Shown one piece after another: positions 45,485-54,549 of a stretch of 64,000 nt of DNA. Position 1 is the first letter of the stretch; the number at the start of each line of letters is the position of its first letter. Made by a program: the position numbers and the translations under genes. The notes under the pieces are model-generated. The model saw only the letters and a list, made by a program, of their open reading frames with translations, made no database searches and was not told the DNA's origin. Where the stretch lies: assembly GCF_004402405.1 (NCBI RefSeq), contig NZ_SOFE01000022.1, forward strand, positions 159,342 to 223,341, written 5' to 3'. The stretch comes from Cryobacterium levicorallinum (lineage in GTDB: Bacteria; Actinomycetota; Actinomycetes; Actinomycetales; Microbacteriaceae).

Positions 45485-47008
45485 ATGAAATTTCTTGACT
45501 ACGCTCCGGCCCCCGAGTCGCAGGCACTGCTGGGCCTCAAAACCGACTATGGCCTGTTCATCAACGGTGACTTCACGGCTGGCCGCGGCACCCCGTTTCA
45601 GACCATCAACCCGGCCACCGAACAGCAGATCGCCATGATCGCGACCGCCAACGAAGCGGATGTCGACGCCGCCGTCTCGGCCGCCCGGCACGCCTACGAC
45701 GGGGTCTGGTCCCGTCTGTCCGGCAGCGACCGGGGCAAGTACCTGTTTCGCATCGCCCGCCTGGTGCAGGAACGCGCCCGCGAACTCGCCGTCGCCGAAA
45801 CCCTCGACAACGGCAAACCGATCAAAGAGACCCGCGACGTCGACATTCCCCTCGTCGCCGCCTGGTTCTTCTACTACGCCGGCTGGGCGGACAAGCTCGA
45901 TCACGCCGGCGTAGGCCCGAACCCGGCCTCGCTCGGCGTTGCCGCCCAGGTCATCCCGTGGAACTTTCCGCTCATGATGCTCGCCTGGAAGATCGCCCCC
46001 GCCCTCGCCGCGGGTAACACCGTCGTGCTCAAGCCCGCCGAAACCACCTCGCTCACCGCGCTGTTGTTTTCTGAGATTCTGCAGCAGGCCGACCTGCCCG
46101 CCGGTGTCGTGAACATCATCACCGGTGATGGCAGCACCGGGCAGACGCTCGTCAACCACCCCGGCGTCAACAAGGTCGCCTTCACCGGGTCGACCTCGGT
46201 CGGGCGGGCCATCGCCCGTTCGGTCGCCGGAACCGACAAGAAGCTCAGCCTCGAGCTCGGCGGGAAGGGCGCCAACATCGTCTTCGATGACGCCCCAATC
46301 GACCAGGCGGTCGAGGGCATCGTGCGCGGCATCTTCTTCAACCAGGGCCACGTCTGCTGCGCCGGCAGTCGCCTACTCGTACAGGAAAGCATCCACGACG
46401 ACGTCATCGACCGGCTCAAGCGCCGCATGCAGACGCTGCGCCTGGGCGACCCGCTCGACAAGAACACCGACATCGGCGCCATCAACAGTGCAGAGCAACT
46501 CGTCCGCATTCGCGAACTGTCCGAGCTGGGTCAGCAGGAGGGCGCCGAACGCTGGAGCGCCGACTGCGTCATCCCCGAGAACGGCTTCTGGTTCGCACCG
46601 ACAATCTTCACCAACGTGTCGACCAGCCACCGCATCGCCCGTGACGAGATCTTCGGCCCGGTGCTCTCGGTGCTCACCTTCCGTACCCCGGCCGAGGCCA
46701 TCGCCAAGGCGAACAACACCCCGTACGGTCTCTCCGCCGGAATCTGGAGTGACAAGGGCAGCCGCATCCTGGCCTTCGCCGACAAGCTACGCGCCGGCGT
46801 GATCTGGGCGAACACCTTCAACCAGTTCGATCCGTCGAGCCCGTTCGGCGGCTACAAGGAGAGCGGCTACGGCCGTGAGGGCGGCCGCCACGGCCTCGCT
46901 GCCTATCTCAAGCCCGCCGTGCGCACCGGCTCGCGGTCCGCCGCCGCCGTTGTGCAGCAGAGTCCCGCCACCAAGAAATCAGCATCTGCAAAGAAGGCCG
47001 CCAAGTGA
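45485..47008 (+). CDS. Aldehyde dehydrogenase family protein
   Basis: A 507-residue NAD(P)-dependent aldehyde dehydrogenase. Conserved blocks are QVIPWNFPLMMLAWKIAPAL, FTGSTSVGRAI, LELGGKGANIVFDDA with the general base Glu, and NQGHVCCAGSRLLV with the nucleophile cysteine. A C-terminal tail rich in Lys/Ala/Ser follows. It starts eight bases after deoC and overlaps the short homologue, so acetaldehyde oxidation in deoxyribose breakdown is the best guess. Confidence 0.93.
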   Translation: MKFLDYAPAPESQALLGLKTDYGLFINGDFTAGRGTPFQTINPATEQQIAMIATANEADVDAAVSAARHAYDGVWSRLSGSDRGKYLFRIARLVQERARELAVAETLDNGKPIKETRDVDIPLVAAWFFYYAGWADKLDHAGVGPNPASLGVAAQVIPWNFPLMMLAWKIAPALAAGNTVVLKPAETTSLTALLFSEILQQADLPAGVVNIITGDGSTGQTLVNHPGVNKVAFTGSTSVGRAIARSVAGTDKKLSLELGGKGANIVFDDAPIDQAVEGIVRGIFFNQGHVCCAGSRLLVQESIHDDVIDRLKRRMQTLRLGDPLDKNTDIGAINSAEQLVRIRELSELGQQEGAERWSADCVIPENGFWFAPTIFTNVSTSHRIARDEIFGPVLSVLTFRTPAEAIAKANNTPYGLSAGIWSDKGSRILAFADKLRAGVIWANTFNQFDPSSPFGGYKESGYGREGGRHGLAAYLKPAVRTGSRSAAAVVQQSPATKKSASAKKAAK

Positions 47009-47868
47009 ACCGCCTCGCCATCCCCAAGACCTACAAGCTGTACATCGGCGGCAAGTTTCCGCGCAGCGAATCCGGCCGCGTCTATGAGGTGCTCTCGCAC
47101 AAGGGCGAGTTTCTGGCCAACGCAGCGAAGGGCAGCCGCAAGGATGCCCGCGACGCGGTCGTTGCCGCTCGCAGCGCTCTCGGCGGCTGGGCCGGCGCCA
47201 CGGCCTACAACCGCGGCCAGGTGCTGTACCGCATCGCCGAACTGCTCGAGGGCCGTCGGGCGCAGTTCATCGACGAGATCATGAGCAGCGAGGGCGTCAA
47301 TGCCGCAGTGGCAAGCGCCCAGGTCGACGAAGCCATCGACCGCTGGGTTTGGTACGCGGGCTGGGCCGACAAGTACGTGCAGGTTGCCGGCAACGCCAAC
47401 CCGGTCTCCGGCCCGTTCTTCAACCTGTCCGTGCCCGAACCCACCGGCGTCGTAGCGATCATCGCGCCGCAGGGCACCGAATCGCTCCTCGGACTGGTCA
47501 GCGCCATCGCCCCGGCCCTCGTCGCGGGGAACACCGTCGTCGTCGTCGCCAACGAGACTGCGCCGCTGTCTGCGATCAGCCTCGGCGAGGTGCTCGCCAC
47601 GAGTGATGTGCCTGGTGGAGTGGTCAACATCGTGACCGGTTCGCCAGCTGAGATCGCGCCCTGGCTGGCCAGCCACGCCGACGTCAACGCCCTCGACCTC
47701 GTTGGAGCCGGCGACCTGGATTGGGTCGAGCTGCAGATCAGCGCCGCCGACACGCTCAAGCGGGTGCTCCCGCCCGAGACGGGAACGGATGCCGCAGCAC
47801 CGGCGTTGTCCCGCATCCTCGCCTTCACCGAACTGAAGACGGTCTGGCACACCAAAGCTATTCTCTGA
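47005..47868 (+). CDS. Short aldehyde dehydrogenase homologue lacking the catalytic half
   Basis: A 287-residue protein homologous to the N-terminal part of aldehyde dehydrogenases (LYIGGKFPRSESGRVYEV, then VVAIIAPQGTESLLGLVSAI and VAGNTVVVVANE). It ends before the catalytic domain: there is no LELGGK glutamate and no Gln-x-Cys nucleophile. GTG start overlaps the stop of the full-length gene. A truncated partner of this form is known to me from other actinobacterial deo clusters, so it is more likely a conserved non-catalytic subunit than a decaying gene. Function unproven. Confidence 0.82.
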   Translation: MNRLAIPKTYKLYIGGKFPRSESGRVYEVLSHKGEFLANAAKGSRKDARDAVVAARSALGGWAGATAYNRGQVLYRIAELLEGRRAQFIDEIMSSEGVNAAVASAQVDEAIDRWVWYAGWADKYVQVAGNANPVSGPFFNLSVPEPTGVVAIIAPQGTESLLGLVSAIAPALVAGNTVVVVANETAPLSAISLGEVLATSDVPGGVVNIVTGSPAEIAPWLASHADVNALDLVGAGDLDWVELQISAADTLKRVLPPETGTDAAAPALSRILAFTELKTVWHTKAIL

Positions 47869-47922
47869 TTCGGTTCCGGGGCACTCAGCGGGGGGTCAAG
47901 TGGACGGGATAAACTCCGCCGC

Positions 47923-49410
47923 ATGACCTCACGCAGAGCACTTGTCACCGGTGCGACCGGTTACATCGGCGGACGCCTCGTACCCAAACTCCTCGAAGCC
48001 GGCTTCACGGTGCGCGTGCTCGTGCGCACCCCGTCGAAGCTGCGCGATGTGCCCTGGTCTGACCAGGTGGAAATCGTGCAGGGCGACCTCGGCGACGCCA
48101 AATCGGTGCAGTCCGCCTGCGCCGACATTGACGTGCTCTACTACCTCGTGCACTCGATGGGTGCGGCCGGTGATTTCGAGAAGACCGAGCACATCGCAGC
48201 CGAAAACGTTGCTAAGGCCGCCACTGCAGCGCAGGTGTCGCGCATCGTCTACCTCGGCGGGTTGCATCCGGACACACAGACGCTCTCGGCCCATCTGCGT
48301 TCCCGCATGGAGGTCGGCCGCATCCTGCTCGACAGCGGTGTGCCGACCACGGCCTTCCAGGCCGGCGTCGTTATCGGCTCCGGCTCGACCTCGTTCGAGA
48401 TGATCCGTCACCTCACCGACGTGCTGCCCTGCATGCCGGCGCCCAAATGGGTGCGTAACCGTATCCAGCCGATCGCCGTGCGCGATGTGCTCTACTACCT
48501 GCAGGCGGCAGCTGATCTGCCCAGTGAGGTGAACCGTACCTTCGACATCGGCGGCCCCGACGTGCTGCGCTACGACCAGATGATGAACGGCTACGCCCTC
48601 GAGGCCGGCCTCAAACATCGGGCGATTATCGCCCTGCCGGTGCTCACCCCGTGGCTGGCCTCACAATGGGTGAACCTGGTCACACCGATTCCGCGCAACC
48701 TCGCCATTCCCATCATCGCGTCGCTGCAGTATGACTGCGTCGTGCACGAGAGCGACATCGATCAGTACATTCCGCAGCCGGACGGCGGCCTCACCGGCTA
48801 CCGGCGGGCCGTGCGCCTCGCGCTGGGCCGCATGCGCGACGGAGACGTGGAGACCAGCTGGCGCAACTCCTCGATCGAGGGCGCTTCCAGCAACCCGCTG
48901 CCGAGCGACCCGAACTGGGCCGGCCACGCCGTCTACACCGACCTGCGGGAGAAAACCACCCCGGCCGATCCGGCTGCGCTCTGGCGAGTCATCGAAAGCA
49001 TCGGCGGCGAGAACGGCTGGTATTCCTTCCCGCTGGCCTGGGCCGTGCGCGGCCTGATGGACAAGGCCGTCGGCGGTGTTGGCCTGCGCCGCGGCCGACG
49101 CAATCCCGACCACCTGCACACCGGCGAGGTGCTCGATTTCTGGCGGGTGGAGCAGATCGACCACGGCAGCTTTCTGCGGTTGCGCGCCGAAATGCGCGTA
49201 CCAGGTCGGGCCTGGCTCGAAATGAGCGTCACACCAACGGATGCTGGCGGCTCGCTCTACCGCCAGCGCGCGGTCTTCTTTCCCCGCGGGCTCGGTGGAC
49301 GGCTGTACTGGGCGGCGATCATCCCGTTCCACAGCATCATCTTCGAGGGCATGGCGACCCGAATCACGGCGACGGCCGCGGCCGAATGCGTGGCGAAAAA
49401 CGAGGCCTAG
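47923..49410 (+). CDS. SDR-type NAD(P)-binding protein with DUF2867 domain
   Basis: A 495-residue protein. The N-terminal half is an atypical short-chain dehydrogenase with VTGATGYIGGRLVPKLLEAG as the dinucleotide site and DVLYYLVHSMG in the core. The C-terminal part (about 330-490) is a DUF2867 domain with HTGEVLDFWRVEQI and MRVPGRAWLEMSV. The combination is common in actinobacteria but its substrate is unknown. It lacks a clear YxxxK pair, so it may bind rather than oxidise. Monocistronic. Confidence 0.83.
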   Translation: MTSRRALVTGATGYIGGRLVPKLLEAGFTVRVLVRTPSKLRDVPWSDQVEIVQGDLGDAKSVQSACADIDVLYYLVHSMGAAGDFEKTEHIAAENVAKAATAAQVSRIVYLGGLHPDTQTLSAHLRSRMEVGRILLDSGVPTTAFQAGVVIGSGSTSFEMIRHLTDVLPCMPAPKWVRNRIQPIAVRDVLYYLQAAADLPSEVNRTFDIGGPDVLRYDQMMNGYALEAGLKHRAIIALPVLTPWLASQWVNLVTPIPRNLAIPIIASLQYDCVVHESDIDQYIPQPDGGLTGYRRAVRLALGRMRDGDVETSWRNSSIEGASSNPLPSDPNWAGHAVYTDLREKTTPADPAALWRVIESIGGENGWYSFPLAWAVRGLMDKAVGGVGLRRGRRNPDHLHTGEVLDFWRVEQIDHGSFLRLRAEMRVPGRAWLEMSVTPTDAGGSLYRQRAVFFPRGLGGRLYWAAIIPFHSIIFEGMATRITATAAAECVAKNEA

Positions 49411-49487
49411 GAGCGGCTTTCCCTGGCGGTGGTTTCTCGCTCCCACCACGACTGATCCGGCGGGTAGATGTGTCGATAAATCGTGCG

Positions 49488-49493
49488 TATACT
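49488..49493 (+). promoter_or_regulatory. Candidate -10 box of the SGNH-hydrolase gene
   Basis: TATACT matches the -10 consensus in 5 of 6 bases and lies 62 bases before the ATG. A weak -35 (TAGATG, 49465-49470) is at 17-bp spacing. Assignment is tentative. Confidence 0.3.
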
Positions 49494-49555
49494 CTGGGAA
49501 TTCTGGCGACTCGGCCCGGTTCGGGGCATGATGGGTAACAGATAGGAGGCCTACT

Positions 49556-50116
49556 ATGACAGTTTCACTCGCCTTTCTGGGCGACGGCCTCACCGCGAAT
49601 GGTCAGTGGGAAGAGTGGTTTCCCGAGTACGTGGTGCACAATCTCGCTGCCAGCGGTAATACCACCGATGAGATTATTTCACAGCTTGATCAGGTGATTG
49701 AGTTGCGGCCCGACGCCATTGTGATCGGGGTCGGCACCAACGATCTCGGCTGGCGCAAAACCGACGAATATGTCGTGCGCAACCTCGAAACCATCCTGCA
49801 CACGCTGCGCCGTGCCCTGCCGGAGACCCGCATCATGGTGCAATCGGTGCTGCCGCGCGACCGGGACTTCGCCGGCACCATCCGCTCAATCAACCGGCAC
49901 GTCTGGCAGTACGCCCCCACCCAGCACGCGCAATACCTCGACCTGTGGCCGGCCCTGGCCCTGCCAGACGGTGAACTCGACCCGACCTTCGGCATCGACC
50001 GGCTGCACCTGAACGAGGCCGGCTATGCCGCGTGGCTGGCCGAGTTGCGGCCGGGGCTGGAGATGCTGTTCGAGCGACCGCCGTCGACGACGTCGATTCC
50101 GATTCAGCACGCCTGA
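49556..50116 (+). CDS. SGNH/GDSL-family hydrolase homologue with Ser-to-Gly at the nucleophile
   Basis: A 186-residue SGNH-fold protein. Block I, normally GDS(L/I), reads FLGDGLTANG, so the nucleophile position (residue 11) is Gly. Blocks III (VGVGTNDLGW) and V (DRLHLNEAGY) are intact, including the Asp and His of the triad. Either it no longer hydrolyses esters by a serine nucleophile or uses another route. GATAGGAGGCC is a strong ribosome-binding site. Its TGA stop is the first codon of a 15-bp tandem repeat. Confidence 0.82.
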   Translation: MTVSLAFLGDGLTANGQWEEWFPEYVVHNLAASGNTTDEIISQLDQVIELRPDAIVIGVGTNDLGWRKTDEYVVRNLETILHTLRRALPETRIMVQSVLPRDRDFAGTIRSINRHVWQYAPTQHAQYLDLWPALALPDGELDPTFGIDRLHLNEAGYAAWLAELRPGLEMLFERPPSTTSIPIQHA

Positions 50117-50203
50117 GCTGTTCGAGACTGAGCTGTTCGAGACTGAGCTGTTCGAGACTGAGCTGTTCGAGACTGAGCTGTTCGGGACTGAGCTGTTCCG
50201 GAC
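50114..50203. repeat. 15-bp tandem repeat with an in-frame stop in each copy
   Basis: Six copies of TGAGCTGTTCGAGAC, the fifth and sixth with one and two substitutions. The first TGA is the stop codon of the hydrolase gene. Because the unit is five codons long, every copy places a TGA in the same frame. The array ends 46 bases before the next gene. Confidence 0.95.
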
Positions 50204-50249
50204 TGACCCGCGCTGCGGGCGGCTCAGTCCGGCTCGGTAGAGTGGACTC

Positions 50250-51542
50250 ATGCTCCGATCGGTTCACCCCGCACGTGTCCTGACCCTCGGTGGGCTGGTC
50301 GTCGGTGCCGCGATGATCGGTGCTGTCATCGGCGGAGTCGTTCTCGCAGCGGCTCCACCCGCGCAGGCCGCAGTGCCCGCCCTGACCGTTCGTCAGGACG
50401 TCAACGACTTCAGCTTTGACTCCTTCACTGCCAACGCCTGGCCGGGCATCGCTCTGGTAGCGGCGATTTTCGGGCTGCTGACGGCACTCGTCGCCGGAAT
50501 CCTGCGGGCCACCCGCTGGCGCGCTGCGCCGGGCCGGTTCACCATCATCGCCGAATACCTTCCGCCGCGGGGCGTGAATTTGCTCACCTCCGGTGACGTT
50601 GTCGGTGCCGCCGCTAAGGCGATGGCCGCACAATTCATCAGCTTCGCCGTGCGCGGCAACGTGCGCATTCTCGATGCCGACGACAAAAAGAATCACTTTC
50701 TGCTGGAATTCGTGCACGCCGACGGTGTCGATGAGACCGAAAGCCGCGTTCTGGGCAAACTTTTTCCCGGCTTGCGGCCCGGCGACCAGCGCGACCTGAA
50801 GAAGAAGAGCGTTTCGCTCAGTAAGGCCCTGCAGAAGGAACGGCTTGCGGCCCGCGCCGAATCGCTGCGGTTGGGCGTAAGGAAAAAGCAAAACGATGGG
50901 CTGCGGGTCTGGCTGTTACTGCTGGCCAGCGTGAGCGCCCTGGCCGCTGGAGTGGCGAGTCTCGGGGCGGTCATCACCGACGTGGGCGGTTTCTGGCCGC
51001 TGCTGTTCATCGTGCTGGGCATCACCACCGCGGTGGTCACCTTCGTTTGTGCCGGAAATCTGCGACCGCTCACCGACAGCGGCGCTGAACTGCGTGACTA
51101 TTTGAAAGGCGTCAAGTTGTATATAGGTCTTGCCGAAGCCGATCGACTTCGTGTTCTGCAGAGTTCGGAGGGGGCCGTGCGATCGGTCTACCGGCCGGAG
51201 AACGGTCGTCCCGATCTGACCAGAACCACCACCACAGCGGATGCCCCCTCCGTTCAGATCGTGAAACTCTACGAGCGCGTACTGCCACTGGCCATACTGT
51301 TCGGCCAGGAGAAGGGATGGTCGAAGGTCCTGGGCGAGTATTACGGGGAGAGCGGCACCCAGCCCGACTGGTATCTGGGAACGGGAATGTTCCAGGCCGT
51401 GCTGTTCGCCGGTGCTATCGGCAGCTTCTCGGCGTCCTCTGCCGCGTCGTGGTCGGGCAGTGCCACCAGCTCGTCGACCTCGGGCGGCGGTGGCGGCGGG
51501 TTCTCCGGAGGAGGCGGCGGCGGCGGGGGAGGGGGCGTCTGA
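50250..51542 (+). CDS. DUF2207-like membrane protein, shortened
   Basis: A 430-residue protein. An N-terminal signal/anchor (LGGLVVGAAMIGAVIGGVVL) and a second helix (about 65-85) precede a soluble region (about 95-220), two more helices (about 222-265) and a C-terminal Gly/Ser tail ending in a run of glycines. The core FTIIAEYLPPRGVNLLTSGD and DYLKGVKLYIGLAEADRL are typical of the C-terminal half of DUF2207 proteins; the N-terminal beta domain usual in that family is absent. Role unknown. Stop and next start overlap in TGATG. Confidence 0.78.
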   Translation: MLRSVHPARVLTLGGLVVGAAMIGAVIGGVVLAAAPPAQAAVPALTVRQDVNDFSFDSFTANAWPGIALVAAIFGLLTALVAGILRATRWRAAPGRFTIIAEYLPPRGVNLLTSGDVVGAAAKAMAAQFISFAVRGNVRILDADDKKNHFLLEFVHADGVDETESRVLGKLFPGLRPGDQRDLKKKSVSLSKALQKERLAARAESLRLGVRKKQNDGLRVWLLLLASVSALAAGVASLGAVITDVGGFWPLLFIVLGITTAVVTFVCAGNLRPLTDSGAELRDYLKGVKLYIGLAEADRLRVLQSSEGAVRSVYRPENGRPDLTRTTTTADAPSVQIVKLYERVLPLAILFGQEKGWSKVLGEYYGESGTQPDWYLGTGMFQAVLFAGAIGSFSASSAASWSGSATSSSTSGGGGGGFSGGGGGGGGGGV

Positions 51543-51877
51543 TGGGTACGCCAGTCGAACCGACCTTCACCCGCTCTGCCCTCGCACCGGGTCTGCTGGG
51601 GGCGATCGCCCTGCTCGCCGGCCTAGCCCTGCTGGACAGCGAGAGCTTCATCATCATCCGCTACGCCGTCAGCATTCTCGCGCTCATCATCTGCGTCTTC
51701 GTGCTGCAGGCGCGGTCCTGGTATTGGCTGATCGGCCTCGTGCCGATGGCGATTCTGTGGAACCCTGTCGTGATTCTCGACCTCAGCGGTCAGGGCTGGG
51801 TCTCGGCCCAGTTCATCGCCGCGATCATTTTCATCGCCGTCGGCCTGCGCACCAAGGTGCCGGTTCGCAAGAATTGA
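51542..51877 (+). CDS. Small membrane protein (DUF6804-like)
   Basis: A 111-residue protein with about four helices (GLLGAIALLAGLALLDSES; YAVSILALIICVFVLQ; YWLIGLVPMAILWNPVVIL; FIAAIIFIAVGLRTKV). The YWLIGLVPMAILWNP pattern is that of a small actinobacterial membrane family. Translationally coupled to the DUF2207-like gene. No function known. Confidence 0.75.
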   Translation: MGTPVEPTFTRSALAPGLLGAIALLAGLALLDSESFIIIRYAVSILALIICVFVLQARSWYWLIGLVPMAILWNPVVILDLSGQGWVSAQFIAAIIFIAVGLRTKVPVRKN

Positions 51878-52197
51878 ACGGGGGCGTAGACTACTAGCGC
51901 GTTGAGAGAACCGGGTCAGGTCTCTACTGTGCGCTCGCTGGCGATGGCCGTACTCGTTGAATCAGTACCTGTAGAGGCGCGTGATTCGACGGCACCACCG
52001 CTGCGACAGCATCCGCTTGACCGCGAGTTTTGTGTGAAGATCGCGACCCGTGCTGTGTTTCGTGAATCGTTTGTTCCTGAGAACTCATCAGAACGATTGG
52101 CGGGCTGCAGCGTTCCGGCAACACCTGGATGCCGTGACCGGCTCGCGTGGACGGATACAGCCGGTACCCGTACCGTGCTGCTTTTGAGTGGAGAACA
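51878..52197. other. 320-base intergenic stretch without a gene
   Basis: No convincing gene is seen on either strand: the open frames here are short, lack family similarity and continue as shadows of the helicase. It holds one GCATCCG word (52010-52016) and the helicase ribosome-binding site (TGGAGAACA). It probably contains the helicase promoter; I cannot place it. Confidence 0.5.
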
Positions 52198-54384
52198 ATG
52201 GCTTATACCCGCACCGATGCCTCGGGCAGCCGGAACAACCTCGGCCGCGGCGGTGTCACCCGCAATCGGGCCCACCCTCGTTCGCGTGACGACGACGCGC
52301 CGATCATCCCGATTCTCGCCCGCAAGGTGCGCGAGGTCGAGGCGAAGGCGCAGTCCGGTACCAAGCTCGGGCCGACCAACCGCACCAAGTATCAGGTCAT
52401 CGCCCTGCTGATGCGCGAGGAACGCGCCAGGGTCAAGGGCGATAAGGGGCTCTCCGACGCCAATCGGGCCGAGCTGCTCAAACGCCTCGACGGCATTGCC
52501 CAGATTCTGGCCAAGACCGCGGCTCGCGATACCAGCCTGATCACCCTGCTCGAACCCGATGCCGGCGTCTCCACCGTCGCGCAGCGTTTTCGCCGGGACT
52601 GGCTGCTTGAATCCGGTGCCGAACTGAGTCCGGACGAACTCATCATCACCCGCGAACCCGAAGCCAAACCGGTCGTGCTGCAGAACCAGGTCGTCCCGCA
52701 GTCGGTCAAGGCCCGGCAGCTGGCCAACCCGTTCCTCGCCCCCGACTTCAGTGCAGCAGCCCAGCCGATCGTGCACCCGCGCCGGCTGGCCAATTGGGAA
52801 TTGCTCGGCCCCCTGTTCAAATCGTTCGAGTACGGTTCGGGCGGCCAGGCCGCCAGCATGGACATGCCGGAAGCCCCCAAGCTTGACCGACTGTCGCCGA
52901 ACGGTATGGAGCTCATGCGGCACCAGGCCCGGTTCATCGAGAGCGCTCGTCTGGGCCACCGCAGCTATCTGCTCGCCGATGAGCCGGGCCTCGGCAAGAC
53001 GGCGCAGAGCCTGCTGGCAGCATCCGTTGCCAACGCCTACCCACTGCTGGCCATCGTGCCCAACGTCGTCAAAATGAACTGGGCCCGTGAAGTGGAAATG
53101 TGGACGCCGAACCGGCGTGCCACCGTCATCCACGGCGATGGTGACAGCCTGGACGCTTTCGCCGACGTGGTCGTCGTCAACTACGACGTGCTCGACCGGC
53201 ACCTGGCCTGGCTGGGCACCCTCGGCTTCAAGGGCATGGTCGTCGACGAGGCCCACTTCATTAAGAACCTCGCCTCCCAGCGCTCCAAGCACGTACTCTC
53301 GCTGGCCGAACAGATTCGCCGCCGTACCCCGGGCGGCAACCCGCTGCTGATGGCCCTGACCGGAACGCCCCTGATCAACGACGTCGACGACTTTCGGGCC
53401 ATCTGGCAGTTCCTCGGCTGGATCGACGGCGACAAGCCGGCCCCCGCACTGCTGAAACGCCTCGAAGAGACGGGCCTCACGCCCGCCGACATGGGTTTTT
53501 ACAAGGAAGCTCGCGCCGCCGTGATCGACATGGGCATCGTGCGTCGCCGCAAGATCGACGTCGCCGCCGACCTGCCGGCCAAGCGCATCGCCGACCTCCC
53601 AGTCGAGCTGGACGACGACCTCGGCCGCTCCATCCGCCAGGCCGAACGGGAACTCGGTGCCCGGCTGGTCATCCGGTACCGCGCACTCGTCGCCGCCCGG
53701 CACACCGGCTCTGGCGGCCCGGCCGTTCCCGATGAGGATCAGCGGGATGCCTACATTCGCGCCGTCGCGCACGCCGAACTCGAAGATTCCAAGGGCCAGA
53801 GCACCGGTGAAAACGTATTCACGATGGTGCGCAAAATCGGTCAGGCCAAGGCCGGTCTCGCAGCCGACTACGCGGCCCAGCTGGCCCGGTCGGTCGGTAA
53901 GGTCGTGTTCTTCGCCAAGCACATCGATGTAATGGACACCGCTGAGGAGATCTTCGCCAAGCGTGACCTGAAAACGGTGTCGCTGCGCGGCGACCAGAGC
54001 GCGCTTGCCCGGCAGGCAGCGATCGACTCCTTCAACAACGACCCCGACGTTGCGATCGCGGTCTGTTCCCTCACCGCGGCCGGCGTCGGCGTCAACCTCC
54101 AGGCCGCGTCGAACGTTGTGCTGGCCGAGCTCAGCTGGACCGCAGCCGAGCAGACCCAGGCCATCGACCGGGTGCACCGCATCGGGCAGGATGAGCCGGT
54201 CACCGCCTGGCGCATCATCGCCGCGCACACCATCGACGCCCGCATTGCCGACCTGATCGGAAGCAAGCAGGGCCTGGCGGCTCGAGCACTGGATGGTTCG
54301 CAGGAAGAGTACGCCGCGGCCGATTCGGTGCAGGAGAGTGCTCTGATCTACCTGCTCACCCAGGCCCTCGACGGAAAACTATAG
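52198..54384 (+). CDS. SNF2-family helicase (SMARCAL1/HARP-like)
   Basis: A 728-residue DEAD/DEAH-type ATPase. The first 215 residues are a poorly conserved N-terminal region with charged helices. Motif I is DEPGLGKT (261-268), motif II DEAH (350-353), LTGTPLIND motif III, and VHRIGQ motif VI (659-664), the SNF2 signature. Such proteins remodel nucleoprotein or anneal/branch-migrate DNA. The ATG with GGAGAACA is preferred over an upstream GTG. No methylase or restriction gene is nearby, so a defence role is not suggested by context. Confidence 0.9.
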   Translation: MAYTRTDASGSRNNLGRGGVTRNRAHPRSRDDDAPIIPILARKVREVEAKAQSGTKLGPTNRTKYQVIALLMREERARVKGDKGLSDANRAELLKRLDGIAQILAKTAARDTSLITLLEPDAGVSTVAQRFRRDWLLESGAELSPDELIITREPEAKPVVLQNQVVPQSVKARQLANPFLAPDFSAAAQPIVHPRRLANWELLGPLFKSFEYGSGGQAASMDMPEAPKLDRLSPNGMELMRHQARFIESARLGHRSYLLADEPGLGKTAQSLLAASVANAYPLLAIVPNVVKMNWAREVEMWTPNRRATVIHGDGDSLDAFADVVVVNYDVLDRHLAWLGTLGFKGMVVDEAHFIKNLASQRSKHVLSLAEQIRRRTPGGNPLLMALTGTPLINDVDDFRAIWQFLGWIDGDKPAPALLKRLEETGLTPADMGFYKEARAAVIDMGIVRRRKIDVAADLPAKRIADLPVELDDDLGRSIRQAERELGARLVIRYRALVAARHTGSGGPAVPDEDQRDAYIRAVAHAELEDSKGQSTGENVFTMVRKIGQAKAGLAADYAAQLARSVGKVVFFAKHIDVMDTAEEIFAKRDLKTVSLRGDQSALARQAAIDSFNNDPDVAIAVCSLTAAGVGVNLQAASNVVLAELSWTAAEQTQAIDRVHRIGQDEPVTAWRIIAAHTIDARIADLIGSKQGLAARALDGSQEEYAAADSVQESALIYLLTQALDGKL

Positions 54385-54395
54385 GCCGTGCGCGA

Positions 54396-54434
54396 CTGAC
54401 CGGGCCGGATGCGATTTGAGCCGTGCCCGGTCAG
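54396..54434 (+). terminator. Hairpin after the helicase gene
   Basis: CTGACCGGGC and GCCCGGTCAG pair over 10 bp with a 19-base loop, 11 bases after the helicase stop. No U-tract follows. Possible terminator between helicase and pfkA. Confidence 0.4.
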
Positions 54435-54549
54435 GCAGCATGATTGTCAAGCGTGCATCGTTGATGCGCTTGTTCTGACATTGATTGGTGGCGCGCGTTG
54501 CGTCATGATCAATCGACCGGATTCGCCCAGCTACCAAGATCGGCCAGCA

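Noticed and set aside
50114..50203. 15-bp array considered as a CRISPR or coding extension
   Set aside because: Units are contiguous without spacers and each contains an in-frame stop.
51916..54228. A 770-codon open frame antisense to the SNF2 helicase
   Set aside because: Shadow of the helicase; composition is biased (Asp/Gly/Val) and no conserved motifs are seen.
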